Assembly: GCA_001972305.1 (NCBI GenBank)
Contig: BDDD01001641.1
Span: 124,001-188,000 of the forward strand
Origin: Cephalotus follicularis
Lineage: Eukaryota; Streptophyta; Magnoliopsida; Oxalidales; Cephalotaceae
DNA length: 64,000 nucleotides
Direction: 5' to 3'
This document shows positions 1 through 10,584 of the stretch, one piece after another. The translations under genes were made by a program, and so were the position numbers. The notes beneath the pieces are model-generated. The model did not search any database and was not told where the DNA came from. It worked only from the letters and a program-made list of their open reading frames with translations. Position 1 is the first letter of the stretch. Every line of letters begins with the position of its first letter.

Positions 1-792
1 TTGAATTTGTCGAGTCAAAGCGCAGGCGTTCTGGATGTAGGAGTCTACTGTTGCCTCAAAGCGCTGACGCTTAGTGTCAAATTGATTGGATCAAGAAGTC
101 TCTGTTTATAAGCGTTGACTTGAGGTCTCAAAGCGCTGACGCTCTGAGTTAAAGCGCAGACGCTTATAATTAGGCGTCGACGGTTTGAACATTTGTTCCT
201 CTCCTCAAAACACTTCAACGATAGACGCTTTGTTCATTGTCTCGACTGTTGCACAAAGCGCTGACGCTTTATTTCTGAGCGTCGACGCTTTATCCTGTTT
301 CTGCAGTTTTTCGTGTTGTTTTGCGCATTCCATGTTTTTCTTGCACATAAAGAAACTTGGTTAAACACAAATATGTTATCATCAAAACTAGGATTGAGAC
401 ATAAATGTCAACAGTTTTGAAAGGGCAGATCCCAATATATTTATGATTCATGCTTGTTGATATGGTTGAGGCAGAGCCCAACCCATGCATGTTTATTAGT
501 TTAAACTGTTGATTTCTCCTTCGGGAGTGTGGTTTGTTGAGGGCTGAGCCCGTTTATAAAATATGTTTTTCTTTACAGGGGGCATAGTCCGATAAACGGA
601 TACTACATGCCCGATTTTCGTAAAATTTTAAGAGTTGGAAAAATTTTCAGCTTTTTGGAAAAAGTTCAAGTTATGATTATTTTTATGGTTTTAAGAAGTT
701 TTCAAACAGGTTTTAAGATATCACTTGGATGTTTCCGAAAGGAGGCTTGTCATGTGATTGTCACATCTGTCTCGGTTGGGACGGGTGTGACA
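1..792 (+). mobile_element. 3' portion of a gypsy-type LTR (truncated by window edge)
   Basis: The stretch ends in GGGTGTGACA, the terminal form shared by many LTRs in this window. Positions 535-620 (a GAGGGCTGAGCCC block followed by TAGTCCGATAAACG) closely match 52655-52735, near the 3' end of the LTR at 42683-52920, so both belong to one LTR family. The 5' part lies outside the window. It interrupts the minus-strand copia gag that resumes at 793. The expected right-hand target duplication would be ACGGT (793-797), but its partner cannot be seen. It holds no coding sequence; the 87-aa open frame at 607-870 runs across the LTR end and looks fortuitous. Confidence 0.72.
20..300 (+). repeat. 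Cluster of short GCGCTGACGC / GCGTCGACGC motifs
   Basis: At least eight copies of an approximately 15-base motif, AAAGCGCTGACGCTT and variants such as AGCGTCGACGCTTT, are spread over about 280 bases at uneven spacing, in both the GCGC-first and GCGT-first forms. The core is the partial palindrome GCG(T/C)(C/T)GACGC. Similar clusters with other arms occur in six other LTR types of this window. Confidence 0.8.
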
Positions 793-987
793 ACGGTTAT
801 TTCATGTGTCATAAGAGATTCGAGTAATTCCTCCAACGACAGTTCATTGAGATTTTTAGCTTCTCAATAGCAGTGACTTCAGGCATCCAACTTTTGAGTA
901 AACACCTAAGAATTGTTTTCTTATTAGGAGCTTGCAAAGAATTAATAATATTGGTGAAACGAATATACATGCGTGAAATAGTTTATT
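793..987 (-). pseudogene. Ty1/copia gag, downstream part (broken)
   Basis: Read on the minus strand, this stretch gives pieces recognisable as the middle of a copia Gag of the UBN2/DUF4219 kind: RFTNIINSL, then a KSWMPEVTAIEKLK-like segment, then a segment resembling the usual leucine-rich stretch before a T-H-E ending. Frame changes and a stop are present. It continues the gag at 3554-3948. The 988-3548 solo LTR sits between them and has duplicated TTATT (983-987 and 3549-3553). The remainder of the element beyond 793 is cut off by the LTR at 1-792. Confidence 0.6.
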
Positions 988-1134
988 TGTAATAACCGCA
1001 ATTTGTAATTCATGTATATTGTACCCTTGATGAATAAAATATGCACTTACATTGAATTTCAATGTCCAATTGTTATATGAATTGTGGTTGTGGATTTTAA
1101 AAGAGGGAATAAGTAACAAACCAAAACCAGCCTC

Positions 1135-1215
1135 AAACAGCCGACTGTCAAAGGGTAACAACCGACTGTTGTGGTTCATGGAGTGACAGGCGACTGTCAC
1201 AGGGCAACAGTCGAC
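1135..1215 (+). repeat. CGACTGT motif cluster in U3 of the 988 LTR
   Basis: Four to five copies of CGACTGT(C/T) preceded by A, C or G (CAGCCGACTGTC, AACCGACTGTTG, AGGCGACTGTCA, CAGTCGACTGG) lie about 150-230 bp from the LTR start and upstream of the TATA-like site at 1491. Confidence 0.75.
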
Positions 1216-2112
1216 TGGTCTGGCTCAGACAGGTGTCTGTGCATGGCGTGAAACAGGGCATGGCAGATGATGACAGGTGTTCTAACCGTATCATGCATGA
1301 GAGATGCGTGTCACTAGCTACCTTAACATGCAAGGGTGGTGCCTTGTATGTGCTCTATCTCACCTGCAGGCCTGCAACCTGCAAGATAGAAATTGAAAGA
1401 AGAAAGTGAGGAACATGCATGTAAGAGAGAGAGGAAGCAAATGCTGGGTTTTTAGTTATGGAATCTGCCGAATCCTTAAGCTTTAGACCTTCTATATATC
1501 AGCTGTGAAGAGCTTGATTTGAGTGTTAGGAAACACTGAGGAGAGAAAATAGAATGAGAGAATTGTTGGAGCTTTCATGTTGATAGTTGGAGTTGCAAAG
1601 GGAGAGTGAAGCTTTAAATCTTACTGGTAAGTCACCATCTCGAATTAGTACTGATATAAAGGTTGTTAGTGAATCAAACACTGATGATTAGCTATATGTA
1701 TCCACTGTTAAACATAACCTTGGAACTATAGTCCTGGAATTAGAATGGGAATGAAGGTTGGTTAAATGTGGAGCTAGAGTAAAGATATTTCACTAAGCTA
1801 CTGGTTGGATTATAGTTGTTATCATGATTAGATAAACAAAACAACTTACTGGTTTTAATGTGTATGCATGCAAACATGCAATTGTATAGATTAACCTACT
1901 GAAATCGGAAAGTTTGTGTGGAGTTGGGACTTGGAACTCAAAGAGAGGAATCAACTCAATTTGATTCCGGGATAGCATTTGAGGTAGGGGTATTGACATG
2001 TTTTAGAAGATATGATATGTATGTCATGCATGGATGATTTCTGTATGTTTACATGTTGTTAATTGGTTGAAATTGGATTGTGACATGCATACCATGTTTT
2101 TAGTAAACTACT

Positions 2113-2255
2113 GTCTGACGATTCTGGACAAAAAAGTCGACTGTTTAACCCCAACAGTCGACTACTCAATGTAAACAGTCGACTGTTAAGGACAAACAGT
2201 TGACTACCTAAGGAAAACAGCCGGCTATTCTTATTAACAGCCGACTGTTAAGTGA
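2113..2255 (+). repeat. GTCGACTGTT motif cluster, second block in the 988 LTR
   Basis: About seven copies of AA(C/G)AGTCGACTGTT-type units, some drifted to CAGCCGACTGTT or CAGTTGACTACC, spaced 20-25 bases. Each has the palindromic core AGTCGACT. Confidence 0.85.
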
Positions 2256-3553
2256 CAAATTACTGATATTAGCTGCTGTTTAGACTTAAGTGATATATAA
2301 TTACCCCGGCCTCCACATAGGATGTTCGTAACATTCCATCCTTGCCATAAGTAGTTATATTTCAAATATTAAACCACTTATGCATTCCTTGTATGAATTG
2401 CATAAGAACGACTATGGTTGTGCTTAGGTACTTTATTGAATCCTTGAATTGCTATTGTTCCTGTTGTTAAGCTGATGTATTATACTGCTGTTATAAGATA
2501 ATGTATGTGTTCAAAACACTATTGTCTCACTTAATTTCGAGGATTAAATCAACTAGTGCTATAAGCACAAATATGGATTTTCTTACTATTGTTTTTCAAA
2601 TGAAAACTTACTGTCATCAAGTTACTGATTTTTTCTCCAATGAGAGGTACCACTACTGTATTGAATACTGTTCCTCCAAAAGAGAGGTACGGTCACTGAA
2701 TTGTTAAATGTTTCAAAAGAAAACTACTACTATATTACATATTATAGATATATGTAATATTGCTATTTAATTGATTGAATTGTTTGTCTATGTTATTGCC
2801 GTTAGTCGAGTGATAAGAGACATCACTGGCTACGGGGTGGTCCTATGTGCCAGGAGTTGGCTAGAGCTTCCACCACACTTATCTGCAATACAGATCCTGA
2901 TTGTTACCTGCCCGCTAAATGCCGACAGAATTGACCTGACCTATCATCTTCGGAGTGTAGGATGATAGTTTGGTAGTGCGCAGTTGGTGCTAGGAGTTAG
3001 CGACATGTGACACCCAAACCACTGTATTGATTGATTTTACCTTTGTGCGGTATTCCTGAATTGTATTGTCTATGGCCACTTGGCATGATTGCTCATGAAT
3101 ATTGGAATACTTATTTAAATATGTTATTCAAAATAACTGTCATACATGTTTACATTTATATATTCTTTCTCATGCATTATTCCTACTTAGCCAAGTGAGG
3201 ACAACAGCTAACCCACTACAATTTCAGATTAAGCGAAGGCGTTCGGAAAATTGCTGCTGAAGCTTTATTGGAGAGCTTCTATCTGTTTGAAGGTTGTTTT
3301 ACTATGTCTTGTATTGAAACGAACAATCATACTCCGTTGTTGTTGTTTTACATTTCCAATATGTAAAAGAATAATTGTAGTATTGTATAAGCATGTAGTA
3401 TGGGTTGCGTGCAGATAATTTTTTATAATCCTGCTTTAAATGCTTCCACTATTGTTAATGAACTTCATTTAATGTTGAATGCTGGATTATTATTTATAAC
3501 TGATATCACCATATATGTTGTCTATTGATCGGAAAGCAGGGTGTGACATTATT

Positions 3554-3948
3554 TTTACGCATGCTAAACATTTCATATTCTCTAGTTACATATTAATCTT
3601 GGTATCCTTTACTTGATTGGTACTTTCATAAGTAACTTCGAATCTATCCCACATTTCTTTTGCGGTAGAATAAGAAGATACTGTATTAAACTCATTTGAA
3701 TTCAAAGCACAAATAATAGCATGTTTAACTTTTGTATTCAATTGAATTTTTCTTCTATCATCATCATTAAACATATGTCTTGGTTTAAGACTTCTAACAC
3801 CATCATTAAAAATAATGGTAGGCAAATCAGGTCCATCGATAATAATGTTCCATAGTTTAAAATCAAGAGTTTGAATAAATATAGTCATTTTAGCCTTCCA
3901 ATGACTACAGTTATTACCATCAAAATATAGAGGTTTAGAGATAGACAC
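3554..3948 (-). pseudogene. Ty1/copia gag, N-terminal part
   Basis: An open minus-strand frame of about 120 residues matches the start of a copia Gag. It has a PLYFDGNNCSHWKAKM segment near residues 6-21 (the usual F-G-x-N-Y-x-x-W-x-x-x-M pattern), then LWNIIIDGPDLP, KIQLNTKVKHAIICAL, and AKEMWDRFEVTYESTNQVK before it runs into the solo LTR. Gag is the nucleocapsid precursor that packages the element RNA in cytoplasmic particles. The primer binding site and the 5' LTR follow in the expected minus-strand order (4021-4035, 4036-5328). The reading frame continues at 793-987 beyond the inserted LTR. Protease, integrase and RT are not in the window. Confidence 0.82.
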
Positions 3949-4020
3949 ACTCTAACCATTGCTTCCGAGCATATCAATGATGATTTTTGTACCTTTAGAC
4001 ATTAAGAATTATAAGGCAAC

Positions 4021-4035
4021 AACTCTGATGCCAAT
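4021..4035 (-). other. Copia primer binding site
   Basis: On the minus strand, ATTGGCATCAGAGTT directly follows the LTR end. It matches the initiator-methionine tRNA 3' end pattern (TGGTATCAGAGC) with few changes, and its position between 5' LTR and gag is the expected one. Confidence 0.7.
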
Positions 4036-5328
4036 TGAGAGAATATACAAGAAGGGGATGGGGGTGAATTGTATATGCTACAGATATGTATACTTTCTTG
4101 ATTTTTAACAAATAAAAAACTAAGATGATGAAACCAAAAAGATAAACAAGTATTTAAACAAGATTACACAAATATCTATCAATCACATAAACAGAAAAAT
4201 AAAAGAGATTAAGGATAGAGTGATGCAAAAACAATTTATAGTGGTTTGGCTAATCTCTTTGCCTACGTCCACTGCCCAAGGCTCTCCATTGAGTGTTTCA
4301 CTAGTATTCCTCCTAAATACAGATCACGATTTGAGTTCTTGGTGAAAATAAAAAACACCTTTACACTTCAGCGATTCACCCAATCACTAAGCAAACCTTA
4401 CACCTAGAGGCTTTATAGAGCACACAACTCTTGATTACAACTCAGAAGATTTCAGTAGATTTTTACAAAGTAAAATACCTCACAATAGATCAAGTATGTA
4501 AACTTAAGCTCACTTTTATCACTCAGATCATAAAGTATAAAATATTGAAGCTTTTTGAATGGCTAGGTTATTTGAGAAAAAAAAACTTGAGCGAATTCTT
4601 GAATCTTTTGATTATATGTTTTTCTTTGTTCCTTGATGCTAGAATATGTCTATCAAAGCCTTTTTATAGCTGAAAAATTAGTCTTATAGCCATTAGGAGC
4701 GTGTATGAGAATCCCAAATTCGTTGGTCTTTGTCAACTAGCCATTAGCTACAAATCAGCTTCAGGATATCGACTGAATTGCATAAAACGTCGACTTAATG
4801 CCAACCTTTGACTTACTACACTACTTTTGACCACCAAAAGCGTCGCTGTTATTTGCTTAAACATCGCCTTGTTCTTGCTATTTTTGAGAACGTCGACTTT
4901 ATTCCTTTGTACTTCGACTTGTTCTTCATTTTACCCAAAACATCGCTTACATTGTTTAACATCGCCTTAATGCTGAGCGCTAACTTTGTGTCCTGAGTTG
5001 AACTTTGACTTGGACAAAAAAAAAACGTTGACATAATGCTCAGCGCTAACTCTGTGACATATGTTGAATGTCGACTGAATTTCACTGGGCATCGTCGAGT
5101 TGATTTTTTCTTCCTACACAAGACATAAAAAACCCAGCACGTTGACTTTATTAGGAATAATGTCGACTATATTGGCTTATATCAGTACAGCTCAAATTTT
5201 AAAATTTTTCTCTTCTTTGTGTACTAAGTACTTAATTATAAGTTCTTTTATTAACTTAGCCATTGCTATAACATTTTGTTATCATCAAAATCATATTTTC
5301 AAGTTCATTAAGGGTTGAAAACTCAACA
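4036..5328 (-). mobile_element. 5' LTR of the minus-strand Ty1/copia element
   Basis: Read on the minus strand it begins TGTTGAGTTTTCAACC (5328) and ends TATATTCTCTCA (4036), immediately before the primer binding site. Length is about 1293 bp. A TATA-like CTATAAAAA lies on the minus strand at 4661-4670. The region upstream of that site (4745-5170) holds a large GTCGAC motif cluster. No second LTR of this element is in the window, so its 3' half is lost or lies to the left. Confidence 0.7.
4745..5170 (-). repeat. AACGTCGACTT / AACATCGCCTT motif cluster in the copia LTR
   Basis: About a dozen or more units such as AACGTCGACTT, AACATCGCCTT, AATGTCGACTA and the drifted AACGTTGACAT are spaced about 20-40 bases over 425 bp, in the U3 upstream of the TATA-like site. 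The core GTCGAC is shared with the gypsy LTR clusters although the LTR is otherwise unrelated. Confidence 0.8.
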
Positions 5329-5390
5329 AAGTCATTGCTTGAGAATCACTAGTATGAGCTAGTGAAGTTGCCCAAGGGAAAGAGAACATA
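5329..5390. other. Short host stretch between copia LTR and the next solo LTR
   Basis: About 60 bp separate the copia LTR from the CCCCC duplication of the 5396-7397 LTR. This may be LINE 3' sequence, but I could not match it to a domain. Confidence 0.3.
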
Positions 5391-7402
5391 CCCCCTGTAA
5401 CACCCCCGGAACGGGCGGGAGTCGTCACAGGGTCATATCATACATAACATTAACTATCTGAGCATATACATATTTTAACAAATCATAAGTTTGCTTCATT
5501 AGCCAATAACAACCAGAAAACATGGCAGTCTTATCAAAACATTTAAAACTTAACATATAACATATTAAGTAGTTGCGGAAAATTCAAAACATAAATCAGT
5601 TCCAATTTAAAACATAAAACATAAAAATTCATGTTTCGACCACTAAACATAACAAAAGGATCACTCTCCTAAGGATCCAACACACAGGGTGGTCATCACT
5701 CAATCACAGTTTCCCCCGCTGCTCCAGAAAACCTGCCGCATGGAAACAAAAACGCAGCTGAGCAAACCTCAGTACGGATAAGGGAAATAAAACAGTAAAC
5801 GATAACTTAAAAACAGTAATATGTCAATAAACTTCGTAATAGAAATCTTTAACAAATAAAACAGTTTAATCATATTCAAATAACAATTGCATATTTTTCG
5901 AAACAATTACGGAACATCGAAATTTTAAAACATACTGAGCCATATTCATATCACATGTCATATATTTTGGCAAGGGAGGCGCTAATTCCACATGCCCACT
6001 AGAATTGAAGTGTACGGCACTACACAAGTCAATTCTCACATACACATGTCCGATCACATCTCGGACCGCATATCTGAATTCACCTCAGTCCAGTCGACTG
6101 GGGAGGCTTGGCAGTCGACTGTTCATATGGTCCAGTCGACTACACAACCCAAAAATGCAGGTAGTCGACTGTTCTTCCCTCCAGTCGACTACACAACCAT
6201 TCCAGCCGACTGTCCACTGAGACAGCCGACTGTTCTGGGCGACAGAACAGTTGGAAATCAGACGATTTGCTACTGAAAATGGTTCAAATGGTTTCTACAT
6301 TAAACTAGAGACATATGGACATAAACATATGATTATATATGACTTGTAGGTGACTTACAAACACAAATTTGACAAGGAAATGACATTTCAATGATTTAAC
6401 TTGCAAAAAGGAAGCAAGAAGACATTGCATGAACATGTCCAGATTTTGTTTCTAATTGATTACAGATGTTATAAACTCAGTTTGTGACATATTTAGGTGC
6501 ATAAAACGTGCAGATAACATCACTAACACAATGACAACACTTTTGGGCAAGAATCAAAGACTCAAAGGCTCCAAGAGCACAAAAACTCAAAGTAAGCCAT
6601 TGAAACAAAACTATAATTAAAGGGGACGAATTAACTGACCTTTAGTGATTCCCAAAACACAAAAACAGTAGGAATACCAACACAACACTATCAAAATTTG
6701 GCTGCGAACAAAACAAAGAAAGAAGAATACAAAACCATAGCATACTTAGACATACATAGCAAACTAAGAGAATTTAACCCAAAAGAATCAATTAAGGGTT
6801 GAGATTACCTCTTGAACTTTGAAGAATGAATCACACAGCAGATTATTGCACAATAATAGGGCAGATTCGGATGTGACATGAAAGAATGATGGAGGTATCA
6901 TATAAAATGGTAATGGCACTCAAAGAAAGGAGAAAGGAGGAGACATGATTTGACAAAAGGGAAAGAAAGGAACTTTTCTGGATTTAGATATAGAAAAAGA
7001 GAGACTTAACATGGCATTTGATGGTGGGATTTGCTGGAAAGAAGGAGGAAGGTGGAAGGAAGTAGGAGAAAAGTGGGAAAAATATGATAAAATAGGAAAA
7101 AGAAAAATTAAAGAAATAATAATAAAATGAATTAATAATGAAAAGGAAATAAGGAATATTAAAATAAAAGAATAATAATTTATTTTTAATTAATATAATT
7201 TTGGATTAAAATAAAAATTAATAAAACCCAAACCCAACATAGCATAACATACCCAAATTTCAGACTGGAAATCGGACAGCACAATTCACATAAACCCGAT
7301 CATAGGGCAAACGAACTTTTAAAATTAAACAAAATTAAAAGCCCGAAAACACAGATAAAATTCGTAAAATATATTTACGGACGAGCAGGGTATTACACCC
7401 CC
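5391..7402 (-). mobile_element. Solo LTR 5396-7397 with CCCCC target duplication
   Basis: Read on the minus strand it starts TGTAATACCCTGCTCG (7397) and ends CCGGGGGTGTTACA (5396), 2002 bp. It is flanked by CCCCC on both sides (5391-5395, 7398-7402). Orientation is inferred from the 3'-type block around 5700-5780 (GCTGAGCAAACCTCAGTACGG on the plus strand), which corresponds to the near-3' block of the other LTRs. A minus-strand TATA-like TTTATATGATAC lies near 6900. There is no internal domain. The run-of-C duplication is low complexity, so it is weaker proof than the others. Confidence 0.8.
6088..6250 (-). repeat. CAGTCGACTGTT motif cluster in the 5396 LTR
   Basis: About eight copies of CAGTCGACT(G/A) with CAGCCGACTGTT variants are spaced 15-30 bases. 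The units are close to those of the 988-3548 LTR, though the two LTRs are otherwise different. Confidence 0.85.
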
Positions 7403-9426
7403 GCAGTTTATGGACAATTGTTACATTTCGTGTCTCCCTTGCCACCTAATAAGTTGATTTCACAGAGAACATACCCCTTGGATCACTATCCCATATCACC
7501 TAATGGAATATATAGACTTGCCTCAATCACCAATGGATCAAAACATGTGCAAATAGTGACACTTCTCCACCAATTCGTAAGATTATCAATCAAGGCTTCC
7601 GCATTTTCATCCACCGAAATGAAGTTTGTGGCAGCTGGTATTGGACAACCTACATCCCTCGATACTCATGTGTCTTTCCACACTTTAATCGAATTTCCAT
7701 CCCTCAATATATATCTGGATCCCTTTCTTATAATTTCCGTAGCCTAAACAATGCCTCTCCATGTTTATGAGGTTTTATTTCCAAGCCCCACCTCCATAAA
7801 ACTCTTGTAGCAAAAATACCCTACTTTAAGCACCATGTGACATAAAGTGGCTTCTCCTTGAAGAATTCTCCAAGCTTCTTTTGCAAGCATTGTGAGATTG
7901 AAAGCACGTAAATCCCGGAACCCTAGCCCTCCAATTGTTCTTGGATCAAATGAAGAGTACCACGCAACCCAACGAATTCGTCTCTCATCCTTCTGTTGTC
8001 CACACCATAAGTTGTTGCATAAAGATGTTAGATCCGAGCACAATTTATAGGGTATTTTAAATATGCTCATTGTGTAACTCGGGATGGATTGAGCTACTGC
8101 TTTGATGAACACCTCACACATAGCTCTAGATAAAAGCTTCTCATTCCACCCTTTCAACTTCTTCCATACCCTATCCTTCAATGAGTTGAATACATGACCT
8201 TTTGTCTTACTTACCAAAGCATGAAGCCCCAAACACTTATCATACTGAATTTCTACTTGAACACCCAAAAATTATTTAACCAGGTTCCGAGTTCTTGTCG
8301 AAGAACCCGATTTTGTCTATATTAATCTTCTGACCCGAAGCAGCCTCATATAAATCCAGTATTTCTTTCACCTTCCTACATTTTGCGTCATTTGCACTAA
8401 GAAACAAGAGACTCTTGTTAGGAAAAAAGAGGTGGGATAATTAGGGACATCCTCTAGGAATCCTAACACCCTGGAACTCCATACACTGAATTGCCTTCCA
8501 TAATATTGAAGAGAAACCTTCTACAAAGATAACAAAAAGGTAAGGAGAAAGAGGGTCCCCTTTCCTTAAATCCCTCAAAGGTTTGATGAAACCCTCCGCC
8601 TCCCCATTTATAAGGACTGAATACAATACCAAAGAAATACACTCAATAATGAGATGCACCCACCGTTGCACAAACCCCATTTTAAGCATAATATGTCAGA
8701 GGAAACTCCAATCCACCCTGTCATAAGCCTTGCTCATATCTAGTTTAATCTGCACGGAGCTTTTTCCTCCAGTTCGTTTGATTTTCATCTATTGTACTAC
8801 TTCAAAGGCAACCCGAATGTTGTAGGTAATCAACCGCCCTGGTACAAATGCAATTTGTCACTTAAAGATAATACTAGGGAGAATAATTTTTATCATGTTT
8901 GCTAAAACTAGCTATGATCTTATAGAGAACATTACGTAAGCTAATGGGGCACAAATCCACCATACACACCGGGTCCTTAATTTTGGGATCAAGACAGTAT
9001 GTGTGAAATTCTATTTGCTAAACATGCGTTTCCTATTGATAAAACTTCATACCACCTCATAGACATCACCCCCTACTATGTCTCAATATTTTTGGAAGAA
9101 CAACGCAAGTATGCCATCGGGACCTGAGGCTTTAAGTGGGTGTATCTGCATGAAGCCATCATTCACTTTGTCCTTGGTAAGAACTCCCACCAGTGACTAA
9201 TTCCTCACATGTGTCACAATCATTGTACACACTACAATACCTTCCTCATTCTTGAACCCCACAATGTGATTTCTTGCTTTCTGTTAGGATGACATTGCAT
9301 GAGGAGGATGTATTCTTATCCCCATCCCTCAGCCATAACACCTGGGATCATTGCCTCCACATTGTCTCTTCCCTGTCTAATAACCCCCTAAGATACTTAG
9401 ACAATTGGTCCGCCTCATGCACATAC
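7398..9426 (-). pseudogene. L1-type LINE ORF2: reverse transcriptase and C-terminal part (broken)
   Basis: Minus-strand pieces in order from 9426 down: a linker with LLDREETMWRQ and LWLRDGDKNT (about 9300-9400); [10 protein letters not shown] (about 8700-8735); then an open stretch 8441-8689 with LRKGDPLSPYLFVIF; then the palm; then 7765-8268 with CLGLHALVSKTKGHVFNSLKDRVWKKLKGW and WCGQQKDERRIRWVAW typical of the plant L1 RT thumb; then 7430-7760 with a GNSIKVW segment and KGMFSVKS of the C-terminal zinc-finger region. ORF2 protein nicks DNA and copies its own RNA at the nick. The catalytic F-A-D-D position in the palm (8414-8425) reads FPNK, so the enzyme would be dead even without the stops and frameshifts. 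The 5' part of the same LINE lies at 21666-22815. Confidence 0.85.
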
Positions 9427-9956
9427 TGTCACACTCCGTTTTTATTTAACACATGAATATCATTTAATCCAGTATTTACCAATAATCCAAAAACTTAAAA
9501 CTTTTGTGGAAGCATTCATTCATACTGGATTATTTAAAATGCATACACTTGTAGCCCATACTACATTCTTAAGTTCAGTACATTACAAGTTATATATTAC
9601 ATATTATCAATGTAAATATAACAACCAGAGTATGACTTTATTATAGTACACATTAACAACCTTAAGACAGAAGCTTTCAGCGAGAAGCTTCAGCAGCCCG
9701 TCTTCACTCCCTTCGTTAATCTGAAATTGTAGGTATTAGCCTTTGTCCTCAGTCGACTAAGCAGNNGCTACAATCAATTAGTCATCATAGATACCGCACA
9801 AGGGTACAAACAATCAATCCACTGGATGTCCGAAGACCACTGGTGGGTGTCGACCGTCGCTAACTCCTAGCCAACGATGCACCACCTAACTACCACCATG
9901 CACTCCGATGATGATAGATAGGTACACACTATTGCCGGCATTTGGCGGGAAATTAA
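9427..9956 (-). mobile_element. Minus-strand solo LTR, left piece (same family as 988-3548)
   Basis: It begins TGTCACACTCCG (9427), the reverse complement of the LTR 3' end, and runs parallel to the reverse complement of 3300-3548, including the near-3' block at 9690-9760 (GGTATTAGCCTTTGTCCTCA). It stops at the ATTAA duplication (9952-9956) created by the 9957-19761 element and resumes at 19762. Two Ns fall within it (9765-9766). Confidence 0.85.
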
Positions 9957-10084
9957 TGTAACAACCAGAATTTTCGTTGAAATTATTGTTTATGGAAATG
10001 TACTTGCTCTATGTCTTGTGTGTTGTGGAGCATGTTGTTTTGCATTGTATATTGTTAAGTATTAGCTGAACAGAAGAAAAGCAT

Positions 10085-10315
10085 CAACTGTCTAATGAAG
10101 CGCCAACAGTTAGCTTAAGCGCCGACGGTTCCATATAAAGCGGTGACGCTTAAGTAGTAAACCGACGAAGCTTGTACCCCTACCAACGAAGCTTTAAAAT
10201 AGTACGTTTTCTTCTTTGGTATCACCTTCAACCAACGACGCTTCTTACGAAAGCGGCAGCGCTTTGTGGAAACCAGCGACTCATAGCTTCAAAGCGGCAG
10301 CGATTTGTCTGTGCA
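10085..10315 (+). repeat. AAGCGCCGACGG / AAGCGGCAGCGC motif cluster in the 5' LTR
   Basis: About ten units such as AAGCGCCAACAGT, AAGCGCCGACGGTT, AAGCGGTGACGCTT, CCAACGACGCTT and AAAGCGGCAGCGCTTTG are packed 260-490 bp upstream of the TATA box, within U3. The 3' LTR carries the same cluster at 18396-18625 with small changes. Confidence 0.8.
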
Positions 10316-10576
10316 GAAATGTCCAAATTCAGAGTTCGTCTTTTTCCGGCAAGCTTAAGATCTTATTTTATAGTAAGTAAGGGACATGTGTCAAGATAGG
10401 GAGTGAGGAATTTAGATATTTTTAGCCATGTGTCAAGCTTAGAATGATGGTGACATGTGTCACCAAGCTACAAAAGAGAGAGAAATGATATTTCATCACA
10501 TGGGCAACTTGCAAGCTAGGTGGCAAGTTTTTGGTAGAAGAAGCATGGTGACTCATGGAGGGGGGGCTCTAGCTGC

Positions 10577-10584
10577 TATATAAA
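10577..10584 (+). promoter_or_regulatory. TATA box of the chromovirus 5' LTR
   Basis: TATATAAA followed by CCCCTA. It is conserved in the 3' LTR (18888-18895). It fits a U3/R boundary some 30 bp downstream. Confidence 0.6.

Larger units (their letters stand above)
983..3553 (+). mobile_element. Solo LTR 988-3548 with TTATT target duplication
   Basis: The LTR starts TGTAATAACC (988) and ends GGGTGTGACA (3548), 2561 bp. A perfect 5-bp duplication TTATT flanks it at 983-987 and 3549-3553, and no internal domain is present, so it is a solo LTR. A TATA-like TCTATATATC lies at 1491-1500. The 3' part contains a block around 3190-3250 (CTTAGCCAAGTGAGGACA, then an element-end region) with counterparts near the 3' ends of other long LTRs here. 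The LTR at 9427-9956 plus 19762-21665 is a minus-strand copy of the same family. Size and termini resemble long Tekay/Del-type chromovirus LTRs; that lineage assignment is inference. Confidence 0.9.

Noticed and set aside
7418-7747. 109-codon plus-strand open frame
   Set aside because: The reverse strand carries the recognisable LINE C-terminal part (GNSIKVW, FSVKS), so this frame is a shadow.
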